The notes below the pieces were generated by a model, which saw only the letters and a program-made list of their open reading frames with translations, made no database searches and was not told the origin of the DNA. The position numbers were made by a program, and so were the translations under genes. From NCBI GenBank assembly GCA_025667525.1, contig CM046879.1:363400639-363464638 (forward strand): a DNA stretch of 64,000 nucleotides, given 5' to 3'. The DNA is from Glebionis coronaria. Its lineage: Eukaryota > Streptophyta > Magnoliopsida > Asterales > Asteraceae. This document shows, piece after piece, positions 1 to 11,780 of the stretch. Position 1 is the stretch's first letter, and each line of letters opens with the position of its first letter.

Positions 1-555
1 AATCCACTTATATCCTAGAGAACATTGATTAGCAAACCACCATTTCCAAGACTTGCTAGCAGACTCATATAGTTCCCTAATTCTGCTTATAGAGTTCTGA
101 GTAGTGGAGTCTGAGGCAACATTTTTCTTATGGGTGGTTGCAACACAATGGTTCACTTTGCTTTTGGGTTTACTAGCACTAAAAGGCACCACACTTTTCT
201 TTTTAGTTCTAGTGTCTACACAATTCACGTTATTCAAATCACACTTAGAATGATTAACATTAACAACACATTTTCCACATTTCACACAAACAAACTTAAC
301 ATTCAAAGCATTCAAAGCAGTAAAAACATTGAAATCGTCATTACATGCGATTATAGATGTTTTATTCTTAGAAACATTAAAATTCCTAGGGTGGTCTTCT
401 ACTTCACTCATCTTCCGTTGACTCTTGTTTGAAATCCTTATCATTCTTTTGAGTTCTCTTAAGCTGAGGCTGGCTAACACTAGCAGTGGGGACTATTCTT
501 GTAGTAAAAGACACACGTCTATTAGTGTTTCTATATGTCTGAGACGACTGGCTAT
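1..555 (-). pseudogene. Cop-0: Ty1/copia polyprotein remnant
   Basis: Reverse-strand translation is open from about 395 to 1 and includes the cysteine-rich stretch FVCVKCGKCVVNVNHSKC and the basic tract DTRTKKKSVVPFSASKPKSK. These resemble the linker region found in polyproteins of some plant copia elements, as I recall it. Upstream (396-555) the frame is open in another register, so there is a frameshift near 395-400. No catalytic domain is visible. The fragment is cut on its 5' side by the Athila-like LTR at 556 and runs off the window at base 1. Copia assignment is by resemblance, and the clade is uncertain. Confidence 0.65.
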
Positions 556-2730
556 TGATGAGAGTGTAATTATACATAGTCTCATTGTCCTAAATGGGCT
601 TCCAATTACTAAAATATCATAAAAACCGTGCAAAAACCCTTGTATTTGCTTAGTGTGTGATTGTAGGTTCGGATATCATGAATTAAACAAAAGATCAAAA
701 GAAAAAATCAAAAACAAACACGAGAAACGAATCCTCATAAAGAACCGGACCCCGAGTGTTGAATTTTCCAAGAAGTCCTTAAAGTTTCATGATTTGTCAA
801 GATTAGTCCCTCAACTATTCAAGACTTTTCATATTAGACCCTTGTAAAACTCACATATTACATATGGGTCCCTAATATTAATAGAATATTTAAAAAAAGT
901 CCTTAAAGAATGGTCAAATTACATAGGAGGCCCTTATATAAAGTTATGAAACTTAATTGTGCCAAATTTGACAAAGTGTACAAACTTATATTCAAAGAAA
1001 ATGAAAATATTCTTCTCAAAACATGTTATGGTAGAATTTGGAGAGTGCATGGACCATTTATCCCAAAACCTAAACCCAAACCCGGTTTAATACCCACCAG
1101 CCCACCATAAAACCCCACAAGCCCAACCATAAAATCCCAAAACCCGACCTAGCTCATTACCCAAACCCAGTTATGACGTCATCATCCACTATCGTGTTTT
1201 ATTACTAAACGAAATTTGAAAAATGTTTAATTATTCATAAACACGCGCCTAACACGAGTTTTCCCCAAATCAGATTCACAAACACCCATGTTCATCATTC
1301 TTCAACCCCTAAACCCTAATTCTTAAAACCCCCTTAAACCTAAAAATTACTCCTAACCCTAATGTAGATCCTTAATTTAGCCCACCCTTAACCTAACCTC
1401 ACCTTCAAACCATCCACCACATCACCCACATGGGCAGTGGGGACCTCCCCTACACCTCCAAACAAAATGTATACAGTAGCATCAACAAACAAGGATAATT
1501 TCTTGTTGGCTAAGAGTCTTTGGACGTTTGAGATCATTTCTAGCTAGTTGGATCAAAGCTCCAAAACAACAGCTAAGACATCACATGGGATTCTTTGACC
1601 TGAAAATTCAAATTTTAAGCTTGATGGCATTTCTGGAAGAACTAGTGCTAGGGTTTTCTCATTTTCATTGTATCTAGATCCTTTTATCTAATACTATATA
1701 AGCAAGCCGTGTGTGGCAAATGTTTCTTGCTCCAAGTTTATGTAAAAAAATTTATTAATGAATGTCTAATGTATTTTTTATAAACTTTACATTACTTTAG
1801 TTCCCGTTTATTTACCTGTTTTTAGTTTAATATATTCTTTTCCTTGCAAAAATTAATTTAGTTTTATCGAAGAATTATTTTTGTTCAAAAGATTTTTGGC
1901 AAATAAAATTTTTTTGAGATCCACAAGCTATAAGATTTGGATAAGCTAAACTGACAATTTAGCTTATACAAAGGCATATAACCTGTGTTATTATTTCAGT
2001 TGGATACTAATTTTTATTTGCAAAGTTTCGCCACAATCTGTTTTTCTAGATTTTTTAGAAAAATCTTTATTTTATCTCATTGCTCCAAAAGCCCTCAAAG
2101 CTTCTTGACAACAAGCTTTTGAGGTATCTTTTGTTAGCTGCTTGTTGTTCCATTTTGGTTGTGCTGTGTAGGTACATACAAGGAATTAAGATTAAAGGTG
2201 ACTTTTTGTTTGAAGACATTTTTTTGTTCTCTTCTCTACACAGCCTAAGCTCATCTCATAAGCCCAATATCATATAAGCTCACAAACTCAAGCTGGTGGC
2301 ATCATCATGGTGTATTCGGCCTAAACAAGGTCAAATATGGTAATTTCTTTGAACTCCTTTAGGTTGTGCTTATTTAAAATGCTGCTTCATGTGAATTTGT
2401 TATTTGGCCTTTCTTTGTTAGTTTTCATGATTAAACATTGTTCTTGTATGATTTTAATGAGAATCTTGTTGGTTAGAAATTAATTATTTTGAGTTTGTTG
2501 GAAATTTCTTTGTTAAATTTGGTTAGCAGATAACAAGGGGGTGTTTGGTTTATATGTTTAAAGTGGTTTGTTTGACAACAAACCACCACATACAAACTTG
2601 CAGAAGCTTGTTGTGTGCTACTATTGTTTTATGTAGTAGTAGTGTAGTTTAGTACACTTGGTATCTCAATTTGCATGTTACTTTTGAAAACAGTTCTAAT
2701 TCACAATAGTAGGCTGTAGGTCTTTATTGG
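556..2730 (+). mobile_element. Ath-1: diverged Athila-like LTR fragment
   Basis: The start TGATGAGAGTGTAATTATAC aligns with the LTR start of Ath-2 at 50590 (TGATGAGATGGCATTTATAC). Similarity continues through the blocks near 590-900 (GGTTCGGATATC, CACGAGAAACGAA, AAAGAACCGGACCC, GGTCCCT motifs). A TATA-like box (ACTATATAAGC) lies near 1693-1703, at about the same distance from the LTR start as in Ath-2. From about 1750 to 2730 I cannot align it confidently. That part is AT-rich, non-coding, and may include small foreign insertions. No tRNA-Asp primer site is seen, and Tek-1 begins at 2731, so the LTR is probably cut there. Confidence 0.65.
1693..1703 (+). promoter_or_regulatory. TATA-like box of Ath-1 LTR
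   Basis: ACTATATAAGC lies about 1.14 kb after the LTR start. The Ath-2 LTR has TATAAAA about 1.04 kb after its start. Probable former core promoter of this old LTR. Confidence 0.45.
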
Positions 2731-3534
2731 TGTAAAACCCGCATATAAGTGACATGAACAGTACACTACGTAAACCTACGAGCCAATTAAAACTTTCTAT
2801 TTATGTTATGTACACGTGTCACGAACATTAAATTCATGAACTACGTACGTGTTAATGCACGGTAATTATTAAGCACGTAATAATACACGATAATTATTAA
2901 GAATAATTATTATAATCACGAGCATATGATCACGAACATTTATAAACATGATAATTATTACCGATATTAATTATAATACGACTATTAGAACACGATATAT
3001 ACTAAGTATATATAAACGAACATTAAGCACGAACTAAGACGAATAATTAAAACGAACGAACACGTAAATTACTTAAACGTGAAAAAGGCACGGTTTGCCT
3101 TTGGGCCTTGTGGTAGCCGCGGACAAGGGGAAGGAAGGGGCCAAACCCACTTTGCTATTTAACTGAATGGTAAAAAACCAAACCTACTTTTCTTTTTAAC
3201 TAAATGGTAAAAAAAACACAGGAAAACCATTTACATATTTTCACAAGAAAAATTAAAACTCTAGCTCTCCATGGTGACTCATAGTCGCGGCACACATCAA
3301 AGAAAAAGGAGGATTTATTGTTGATTTTTGGTCGTTGATTTAATGGTAATTGTGTTGGTGTTCGTGTTCTTTTCAATCACGCATTGGGGTAAAACATTAA
3401 ACCTTGATCTTTAATTATTTTATTTTAATTATGTTCTTATGATAGATCCTTAAAAACAAGTGATAAAAACATGTAAGTATTAAAATAAAATATGGAAAAG
3501 GGTTCGTTTGGGTTGTGGTTTGGTTCGGCAGCCA

Positions 3535-3603
3535 ACCGAGAGTCATACGAATCTCGGTGTCCCTTGTTTAGCCACAACCGAGACCCCCTAAGGGGCTTGG
3601 TGT
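3535..3603. other. LTR stem-loops of Tek-1
   Basis: ACCGAGA (3535-3541) pairs with TCTCGGT (3552-3558) across a 10-base loop. A second imperfect hairpin follows (ACCGAGACCCC, CTAA loop, GGGGCTTGGT). Equivalent hairpins occur in Tek-2 and Tek-3. Confidence 0.6.
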
Positions 3604-4359
3604 GTGTTTTGGTCCAACGGCAGGAACCACCAGCTCAAGCCGGTGGCTATTTTGTTCGAGCAGGGGAAAAATCGAGCGCAGCAGGGGCAACCACCGGCCT
3701 AATGCCGGTGGGAACTTTGTTCAGTCAGTGGGTAGCCACGAAGCAGCAACGGCTGAAGCCGCCGTCGTTGGCTGCGCAGCCACCAGACGTCACCGCAGCC
3801 GCGACTATGGGTGGTGGTTGGTGTTCGGGTTTTTGGTTTTGTCTCAGGATTCGGGCTCGGGATTTATTTGCAAATTATTTTTTCAAGAATAATTAAATAA
3901 ATAAACATGATTAATAATTAATTTAATTTAAACATGGACTTAGGTTAATTTTTTTAATAAATAATACATGTTTTAGCCTAAGTATTTTTGTCATTTATTT
4001 TAGACTATAGTTTATTAATAAATTATTAAAACATGGACTTATAATTAATTAATATTTCATGACTTAGGCTTATTAATTAAAATTAATAATACATGTAAAC
4101 CTAAGTATTTTATTCGACTTAATTTAATTAAACCATGACTTAATTAAATTTGTATAACGTATAGTTTATTAATTAACTATGGTATATTATTAATTAATAA
4201 AACATCTACTATCATTTTAAATTAATAATCAGTTATAACCTATAATATTTAGTTAATTAACTTTACTATTAATTACATGACTTATGACTTTAACAAGTAA
4301 ACACTAGCTTCTATTATTAGCTTATTAATCCAGCTTATTTCTAATTATGGAAACTTTCT

Positions 4360-4490
4360 ATTTCAGGAAACTAAATATTTTTATAAACTTTCTATTTTTA
4401 GAAACTGATCTATTTTTGGAAACTTTCTATTTTTAGAAACTTTCTATTTTTGGAAACTTTATATTTTAGGAAACCTGTTATTTTTAGAAA
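4360..4490. repeat. Tandem 16-17 bp repeat in Tek-1 LTR
   Basis: Several imperfect copies of a unit close to GGAAACTTTCTATTTTT follow one another. The same unit, in reverse complement, is expanded in the Tek-2 and Tek-3 LTRs. Confidence 0.75.
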
Positions 4491-5696
4491 GTTACTTATT
4501 ATTATACAACAAGTATAATAATACAAGAATACATGATAATACATAATCAGAAGACATGAAATACATGAATAATACAGTATATCATTTAAAATAGTAAAAT
4601 AAGACAAGAACATATAAAACAAGCTAAGAACATACAAGAACCGGTAATATACTCAGATACCAGACAACTCATACATGTCCCTTATTTATGTAGCATTAGT
4701 GAGGTCGGAGTAGGACTTTGCATCCTTTCATCTTTCCTCGTTCACTGGACATAAGGTACGGATTTTTCGTCCTTTAGTATGGACATTCATTTCCTTATTA
4801 GGATTCCCCGTTTGCAGCCAACTGTTTTCCCAAGTATTGTTTTATATTTTTTGATTACTTATATTTAGTTTTAAATGCCTAAGCCATATACATGCATGAC
4901 CAGTGTCACCTAGTTATGGAGGTACCATAACCATAACACTGGAGGCACCGGTTTTATGACTTCCCCACGGCGGAGTGATTGCTCGTGGCGTTACAGTTTT
5001 GGCCTTATATTTATATTATCATGTGGGGCGTATGGGTGCACCCTAGTTACATGTTTTTACAGGATTTTCATGGTGAATGTGGTGTGTGCCTTGCATCCTT
5101 CACAAGGAGTTGATCCCTCCTACCCAGACTAATTAATTAGAGGCAACCCCTCTAATTGCATAATGAGGTCTCCCCTCCAAGTATTCATGCACGATGCAAA
5201 CTCATGACCTATATGGTCCATTGGCTAATTAAATACAATTTTCATATAAAAACATAAGTCTTTTCAAACTATAAAACAAGTTTTATGAACATGTTCCAAG
5301 TTATCTAGGACTTAAACATTTCTGATGCTATTAGTCTTATTATGCTTATGTCATTTCATGCTATGCTTGTATATCCGTTCACTGGGCGTTATGCTCAGTC
5401 GTTTTTCCTTTCATGTTCCCAAACGGCATGTACTCCGTGACGCAACTAGGGCTTGAGAGTATGTGCGTCCGGATGGAAGCTATCTAGCCTTCATTACTTT
5501 ATGCATTTCCATACATTACGTTACTTTATTTCTTTGGACATTATTTAGTCCTTTTCCATTTCAGTACTTATATTCATATGTGTGAGCTTATACTTGGACT
5601 ATCGATGTTTGTTTCCGGTATTTCCATTCATGGTCATTTAATGTTTTTGGACATTTACCTTGCATGCTTTGATGACACGTCATAATTATCATGTGA

Positions 5697-5701
5697 TATT
5701 C
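5697..5701. repeat. Target site duplication of Tan (left)
   Basis: TATTC directly precedes the first Tan LTR and is repeated at 11735-11739 directly after the last one. Removing the array restores the Tek-1 LTR sequence ATATTCCATTTACC, which matches the Tek-2 LTR (ATATTCCATTTTACC in reverse complement). Confidence 0.9.
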
Positions 5702-6412
5702 TGATGGTCCACGAATCTTGTGCAAACATCGAATCCATGAAGATCTATGAAGAACATTTGCACAATTAAACTAATTGACTAACTAATAACACAAGCTTAT
5801 ACTTTTCATCGTTTGTATATCTTATTAATAATGAATCAAAAAATATATAAGACTTGCCCGGTTGTTTGCGGAATAACAATTGGGCGATGAATGACAAACT
5901 AAACTCCCATGTTCATAGCTAGCTAAGCTTATGCAACAATGGGAGGATGAAACCCCTATCCACTAAAGAGTTACATGTGTGTTTTCTGTGGTGGGAATCA
6001 TTAGCCTATTCTATTACAAGGACCACATATATATAGTGGGGTGTGAAGTTTCCTTGAGAAGCTTTAAATAAAATACAAGTAACCACCTTGTAGTCTTCCA
6101 CTAATACTTTAGACAGACACTTCAGACACTTCTTCAGGTCTTCTAACATCTTCAGGTATTGTAATCAGTAATAGTCTAGAGGAGTTAGCAAGCTATTATG
6201 TCATCACTTACTAACTCCATCATCCTTGATACTTTGCACACTTACTGAGATCCGCCTCAGCTAATGACGAGTCTATCTCGTAGACTCTAAAGAACTCTAA
6301 AGAATGACACACTGAAATTATAACATACGAAGTTCAGTGACTAACACTACTTAGGATACTTTACATCCAAATCATGTGCAAGGTACAAATCAGGCACTCA
6401 ATTTGCCCAGCA
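5702..6412 (-). repeat. Tan LTR 1 (3' LTR)
   Basis: 711 bp, TGATGGTCCACG... to ...GCCCAGCA on the plus strand. It contains an antisense TATA-like box (plus strand ATATATATAGTGGGG, about 6028-6042) present in all three LTRs. Confidence 0.9.
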
Positions 6413-6424
6413 ATCTCCCCCTAT
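6413..6424 (-). other. Polypurine tract of Tan
   Basis: Plus strand ATCTCCCCCTAT, read on the minus strand as ATAGGGGGAGAT directly before the LTR terminus TGCTGGG. This fixes the element's orientation. The same tract follows LTR 2 at 10439. Confidence 0.75.
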
Positions 6425-7609
6425 TTAGATAGAAAAGTATCATAAGTTAAATAGCAGTAAATGAGCATAAAGGCTTCTTCTTACCTGCTATATTACAACA
6501 ATGTATACCAAGAATAACTAGCTTCAATAGTTCAAGTCATCCGCTAACTTGTATCGTCTTGTCCTTGTTGTAGTTGTTACTAAGCTTATACAATCTCTGA
6601 TCTTGTATAATGAAAACTTGAACAAACTCTTTGTTGCTTATACGGTAGAACCCCCAATGACTACTTCACTTCGGTTAAGAGTGGAGTGTATATATGCCTG
6701 TTCGTTACATATCATATGCCCTCCCCTAGCATATATAAAGTGTGGCATATTCTATCAATTAAGATCTGGAGTTCATTTACCTTTAAACAGCGGAGTGGTC
6801 AATGGTTGATTCAGCAACCACAATAGATCATAGAGTAAGCTCAGTAACCCATCTTCAGCGACTTGGCTCAATCAGCCATATATGTAAACATGTAAGTCCC
6901 TGAAGGTTGTATGATAGTATGTTTGTAACGTGAGTAAACTTGATGTTTCTTCACATAAACACAAGTTTACCTCTGTCCTCGTTTCTCTCCCCTTAAAAAT
7001 TTGTACTGTGAGCAACTTTTGACCGGCTACATACTATTACACAATCATAGCGTGATAAACTTCATCTCGCCTGAAATACAACTCCCCCTGAATTTCATCT
7101 CCTACCAACCGCTGATGTTATCAAACCCTGATGTTATCAAACCCCTGAATAATCAATGTTTCACCAATTCCCTGTAACACAGCCCGGTCTCTTAAAAACT
7201 CTGTTGCTGGGGTTACAGCGGATGGCGTCACAGCGGTCGGGGAACGGTGCAAGCTGCTGGGGAGGAGGGGGTGGCTGTGGAAATCAACAGCTGGAGGTAA
7301 TAACATGTGAAAATATCTTCTTTCTTTATCTTGGTATGAGAAAAAAATTCCTGAGTGACCAAGTCCTTCAGCATTTGAAGGCTCTAAAGATAACATCTTT
7401 ATCAGCTGGTCATCTTGCCAGCGAATCCATTGCTAAGCTGATTTTATCAGCTTCTTCAACAATCACGAGAGGGAGGCAGAGGGGGAATGGCTGTGGAGAT
7501 CAACAGCTAAGGAACTAGCTGCGGGGCATTGGGTATTTAGCAGTGGCTGTTTGGCTGTGGGTTCAGCGGCCTCTAGGGGTTCAGCTGCCTCAGGGGCGGT
7601 TCATGGACT

Positions 7610-7735
7610 TGGGGACAGGGTCCAAAGAGAGGTTAAGGATAGGGGTTGGGAGGTTCACAGGGACAGGGGTCCAAATAGAGGTTAAGGACAGGGGTTGGTA
7701 GGTTCACAGGGACAGGGGTCCACAGAGGGTTCACA
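7610..7735. repeat. G-rich tandem repeat, about 55 bp unit
   Basis: Two and a half copies of a unit containing GACAGGGGTCCAAA, GAGGTTAAGGA and AGGGGTTGG, AGGTTCACAGG follow one another inside the Tan internal region. Confidence 0.7.
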
Positions 7736-9715
7736 AATTTGGTACAACCTATGATAAAGGTCTCTGACTTTTGTTCGCTGGTCTGGGGTTCACACAGAGG
7801 CATCTGGGCACGAGGTTCAGAGTTCTGGGTTGACAGGGATCCAGAGAAAGGACAAGGGTTGTTTTACAGAGGTTAAGATGTTCAGAGGTTCAAAGGGTAA
7901 TAGGTTCAGAGGTGGTTGGTAGGGTCCATATAGATCTGATAACAGATTGTGTTGTACTCTGACTGGGGTCTCTGATCTGATCTCTTATGAGTGACTGGTT
8001 CAACGACTTCTTGGTTCTTGACAGGGTCATAGACTGGTGATTCAGAACCGCTAGGGCTCTCAGCGGTTGTGGGTTTAGAGACTGGGGTCAACAGCCTGGG
8101 GGTTCATAGCTACATAAAGGTTCAGCGACCTCTGGGGTTTGTTGGTTCAACTCAGGGGGTTCATAGGCCTGAAATTAAAGCATCAACGACTTAATGTACT
8201 CAGCGACCTGTGTTTTGACAAAGGGGTTCGCTGAATAGGAGTTCGCTAACCCTTTTGTTAGTTCATTGGCCAGGTCAGCAGTCCAGGGGTTCAACAGCTG
8301 AAGGTGGTTCGCTGATCTGGTGTCTCAACTATATTCACTATGTTATTGTCTGACAAAGTTTATGATATTAACCATGATATTCTCAGCTATGCCCAAACAT
8401 AACCCATTACATATTCAACTTCTTTTGATTCTCGATAGACCAACCAACAATACTTGATTCGTCATGCCCATCTTTTTAATCATATAGCCAAAACTTCATC
8501 AGGATTTGACAAAACCTTTATAAAAAGTTCTACCAACTTCCGTATTTCCAACATCTGATAACCATCATTTCCCTTTACAGCTTTTTACACAAATCACTGC
8601 TGATAATTTGACATTCACACTTACCAAACGGAAATTTTAGGCTAAGCCATATTTTCTACAGATTTCATCAACGGCAATTAACACGATTCTTTATATCAAA
8701 ACCCGCATTCAAATTCGCTAGGTATTCATGATACTCGACACACTCGGAATCACAACATCTTCAACTACCCATATCATCATCTTCAAATCCCTGTTCACAC
8801 ATTACCATCATTCACGAATCCTTCTCCAATCCCCGTTCACACTAAACCAATCTAATCTTGCAAATCCACAACCATTAACAATCAACTAATCAAAGCGCTT
8901 CTAATTACCATCGTAACTGCCGTCTTCATTATCGTAACACCGACATACCATATATAAAAAATCAACATCGATCTTCAAAATAAATTAAATCCATTCTCCT
9001 GGCCAACAGAGAAGAATCAATCTTATGTTCTATTTGATTTTTTGAGTGTTTTATGTAGATCTTGTTTTGGATCTTGATGTGAGTTTGGCTTTTATGATTG
9101 AGATGAGCAAATTCGGTGGGGGTGAATTTGTGATTTGTTTTATGTAAAGTATTTGGAGGGTAACAGAAATAGATATGACATTGTGAAAGAGATTTGGGAA
9201 ATTTTTTTATAAAAGTCGTGGGTAAGATGAAAGAATAAAGATGTGGTGGTGAGATTTGGTTGGAGAAGAATAGGAACAGGATCCAGATCTGTTTTTTTTT
9301 GTTTTGTTGGTGGGGATGGGTAAGAAAAAGATAGACATGTGGGTTTGGGAGGAGATAAGAGGAATAAGATTTGAGAGTGACGATGGAGTTTTGGTGGGAA
9401 GGTGGAAGACACGCGGGTTTGGGAGGAGAAGAAGAATGGATCTGAATAAATAGGAGACGGTGGGAGGTTGTTTAAGAAAGACAAACGGGGATAGTGGTGG
9501 TGGGTGATGTACACGTGGTTTGAGTTTTGAGTGTGAGTGGATAAGATATAGGTGGGTATTGTTTTAACAAAAATTATACAGTAGTGTTATCTTTCTTTCA
9601 ACAAACTGCTACTGTTGTGCAGATTTTATGAACAAAACACTACTGATTTTGACCATAAAAATATGTTATTAGCAGCCATTTTCTGAACGGGTCTAGATAA
9701 AGATTAATCCAACCC

Positions 9716-9727
9716 GCTCTGATACCA
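9716..9727 (-). other. Primer binding site of Tan (iMet type)
   Basis: Minus-strand TGGTATCAGAGC, two bases from the LTR 2 end. It matches the 3' end of initiator tRNA-Met, as in most plant copia elements. Confidence 0.85.
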
Positions 9728-9729
9728 AT

Positions 9730-10438
9730 TGATGGTCCACGAATCTTGTGCAAACATCGAATCCATGAAGATCTATGAAGAACATTTGCACAATTAAACC
9801 AATTGACTAACTAATAACACAAGCTTATACTTTTCATCGTTTGTATATCTTATTAATAATGAATCAACAAATATATAAGACTTGACCGGTTGTTTGCGGA
9901 ATAACAACCGGGCGATGAATGACAAACTAAACTCCTATGTTCATAGCTAGTTAAGCTTATGCAACAATGGGAAGATGAAACCCCTATCCACTAAAGTGTT
10001 ACATGTGTGTTTTCTGTGGTGGGAATCATTAGCCTATTCTATTACAATGACCACATATATATAATGGGGTGTGAAGCTTCCTTGAGAAGCTTTAACTAAA
10101 ATACAAGTAACCACCTTGTAGTCTTCCACTAATACTTTAGACAGACACTTCAGACACTTCTTCAGATCTTCTAAGATCTTCAGGTCTTGTAATCTGTAAT
10201 AGTCTTGAGGAGTTAGCAAGCTATTATGTCATCACTTACTAACTCCATCATCCTTGATTCTTTGCACACGTACTGAGATCCGCCTCAGCTAATGACGAGT
10301 CTATCTCATAGACTCTAAAGAACTCTAAAGAATGACACTGAACTTATAACATACGAAGTTCAGTGACTAACACTACTTAGGATACTTTACATCCAAATCA
10401 TGTGCAAGGGAAAAATCAAGCACTGAATTGGCCCAAAA
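9730..10438 (-). repeat. Tan LTR 2 (shared)
   Basis: 709 bp. It serves as the 5' LTR of the left unit and the 3' LTR of the right unit. It begins TGATGGTCCACG, ends GCCCAAAA, and is followed directly by the polypurine tract. Confidence 0.9.
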
Positions 10439-11023
10439 ATCTCCCCCTATTTGGATAGAAAAGTAGCATAAGTTAAATAACAGTAAGTGAGCATAAAGGC
10501 TTCTTCTTACCTGCTATATTACAACAAAGTATACCAAGAATAACTAGCTTCACTAGTTCAAGTCATCCGAAAACTTATATCGTCTTGTCCCTGTTGTAGT
10601 TGTTACTAAGCTTATACAATCTCTAATCTTGTATAATGAAAACTTGAACAAACTCCCTGATGCTTATATAGTAGAACCCCCAATGACTACATCACTTCGG
10701 TTAAGAGTGGAGTGTATATATGCCAGTTAGTTACATATCATATGCCCTCCCCTAGCATATATAAAGTGTGGTATATTATATCAATTAAGATCTGGAGTTC
10801 ATTTACCTTTAATCAGCAGAGTGGTCAGTGGTTGATGCAGCAACCATAATAGATCATAGAGTAAGCTCAGTAACCCATCTTCAGCGACTTGGCTCAATCA
10901 GCCATATATGTAAACATGTAAGCCCCTGAAGGTTATATGATAGTATGTATGTAGCGTGAGTAAACTTGATGTTTCTTCACATAAACACAAGTTTACCTCT
11001 GTCCTCCTTTCTCTGATACCAAT
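10439..11023 (-). mobile_element. Tan internal region 2, deleted copy
   Basis: About 585 bp corresponding to 6413-6985 of the first internal region, joined directly to the primer site (CTCTGATACCA) of the next LTR. About 2.7 kb is missing. The junction lies in TTTCTCT, and both parental positions carry CTCT (6985 area TTTCTCTCC; 9718 area GCTCTGATA), a short microhomology. Confidence 0.8.
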
Positions 11024-11734
11024 TGATGGTCCAAGAATCTTGTGCAAACATCGAATCCATGAAGATCTATGAAGAACATTTGCACAATTAAACCAATTGA
11101 CTAACTAATAACACAAGCTTATAGTTTTCATCGTTTGTATATCTTATTAATAATGAATGAACAAATATACAAGACTTTCCCGGTTGTTTGCGGAATAACA
11201 ACCGGGTGATGAATGACAAACTATACTCCCACGTTCATAGCTAGCTAAGCTTATGCAACAATGGGAGGATGAAACCCCTATCCACTAAAGTGTTACATGT
11301 GTGTTTTCTGTGGTGGGAATCATTAGCCTATTCTATTACAAGGACCACATATATATAGTGGGGTGTGAAGCTTCCTTGAGAAGCTTTAACTAAATTACAA
11401 GTAACCACCTTGTAGTCTTTCACTAATACTTTAGACAGACACTTCAGACACTTCTTCAGGTCTTCTAACATCTTCAGGTCTTGTAATCAGTAATAGTCTT
11501 GAGTAGTTAGCAAGCTATTATGTCATCATTTACTAACTCCATCATCCTTTATTCTTTGCACACTTACTGAGATCCGCCTCAGCTAATGACGAGTCTATCT
11601 CGTAGACTCTAAATAAATCTAAAGAATGACACACTGAACTTATAACATACGATGTTAAGTGACTAACACTACTTAGGATAATTTACATCCAAATCTTGTG
11701 CAAGGGACAAATCAGGCACTGAATAGGCCAAACA
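11024..11734 (-). repeat. Tan LTR 3 (5' LTR)
   Basis: 711 bp, TGATGGTCCAAG... to ...GGCCAAACA, followed by the TATTC duplication at 11735-11739 and then by resumed Tek-1 LTR. Confidence 0.9.
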
Positions 11735-11739
11735 TATTC

Positions 11740-11763
11740 CATTTACCAATATAGGGTGTTATA
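11740..11763 (+). mobile_element. Tek-1 5' LTR, terminal part
   Basis: CATTTACCAATATAGGGTG then TTATA completes the LTR interrupted at 5701. The end corresponds to GGGTATTACA and GGGTGTTACA in the relatives. Confidence 0.85.
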
Positions 11764-11767
11764 ATTA

Positions 11768-11780
11768 TGGTATCAGAGCC
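11768..11780 (+). other. Primer binding site of Tek-1 (iMet)
   Basis: TGGTATCAGAGCC lies four bases after the LTR end. It is complementary to the 3' end of initiator tRNA-Met and typical of chromoviruses. Confidence 0.9.

Larger units (their letters stand above)
2731..5701 (+). mobile_element. Tek-1 5' LTR, left part
   Basis: Begins TGTAAAACCCGCATATAAG, the same terminus as the Tek-2 and Tek-3 LTRs (seen there in reverse complement as GCGGGTTTTACA). It shares with them the CCGAGA hairpins (3535-3603), the AATAGAAAGTTTCC tandem repeats (about 4360-4490), and the segment ending CTTTGATGACACGTCATAAT. It is interrupted at 5701 by the Tan array and resumes at 11740. Total LTR length without the insertion is about 3.0 kb, long but usual for Tekay/Del chromoviruses. 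Open frames inside it (for example 3492-3896) are not recognisable proteins. Confidence 0.85.
6413..9729 (-). mobile_element. Tan internal region 1, non-coding
   Basis: About 3.3 kb without recognisable gag, protease, integrase or RT on either strand. The section 7540-8330 is unusually rich in GGTTCAGNG-type motifs and holds a short tandem repeat (about 7610-7735). The 8400-9100 part is AT-rich. A 124-codon minus frame at 9140-9514, near the 5' end of the element, is rich in Ser, Pro, Leu and Phe and has no domain I recognise. Confidence 0.7.
5702..11734 (-). mobile_element. Tan: tandem LTR retrotransposon array
   Basis: Three LTR copies of 709-711 bp (5702, 9730, 11024) separate two internal regions, one of about 3.3 kb and one of about 0.6 kb. 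The polypurine tract lies after the low-coordinate LTRs and the primer site before the high-coordinate ones, so the element runs on the minus strand. The whole array has one target duplication (TATTC). I find no gag or pol in the internal regions. The primer site TTGGTATCAGAGC is of the copia/iMet type, so this is best called a non-autonomous, probably copia-related element. Confidence 0.85.

Noticed and set aside
1321..1430. Telomere-like CCCTAAA/CCCTAAT motifs
   Set aside because: Only isolated motifs (AAACCCTAATTC, CCTAACCCTAAT) inside an old LTR; no tandem array.
3492..3896. 134-codon frame in the Tek-1 LTR
   Set aside because: Lies within a GC-richer part of the LTR with hairpins; not conserved as a frame in the Tek-2 and Tek-3 LTRs; no domain.
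7121..7518. Frames on both strands near a GC-rich patch in Tan
   Set aside because: Opposite-strand frames over the same bases, no homology I recognise.
9140..9514. 124-codon minus-strand frame in Tan
   Set aside because: Low-complexity Ser/Pro/Phe/Leu composition, no recognised domain. Mentioned in the internal region only.
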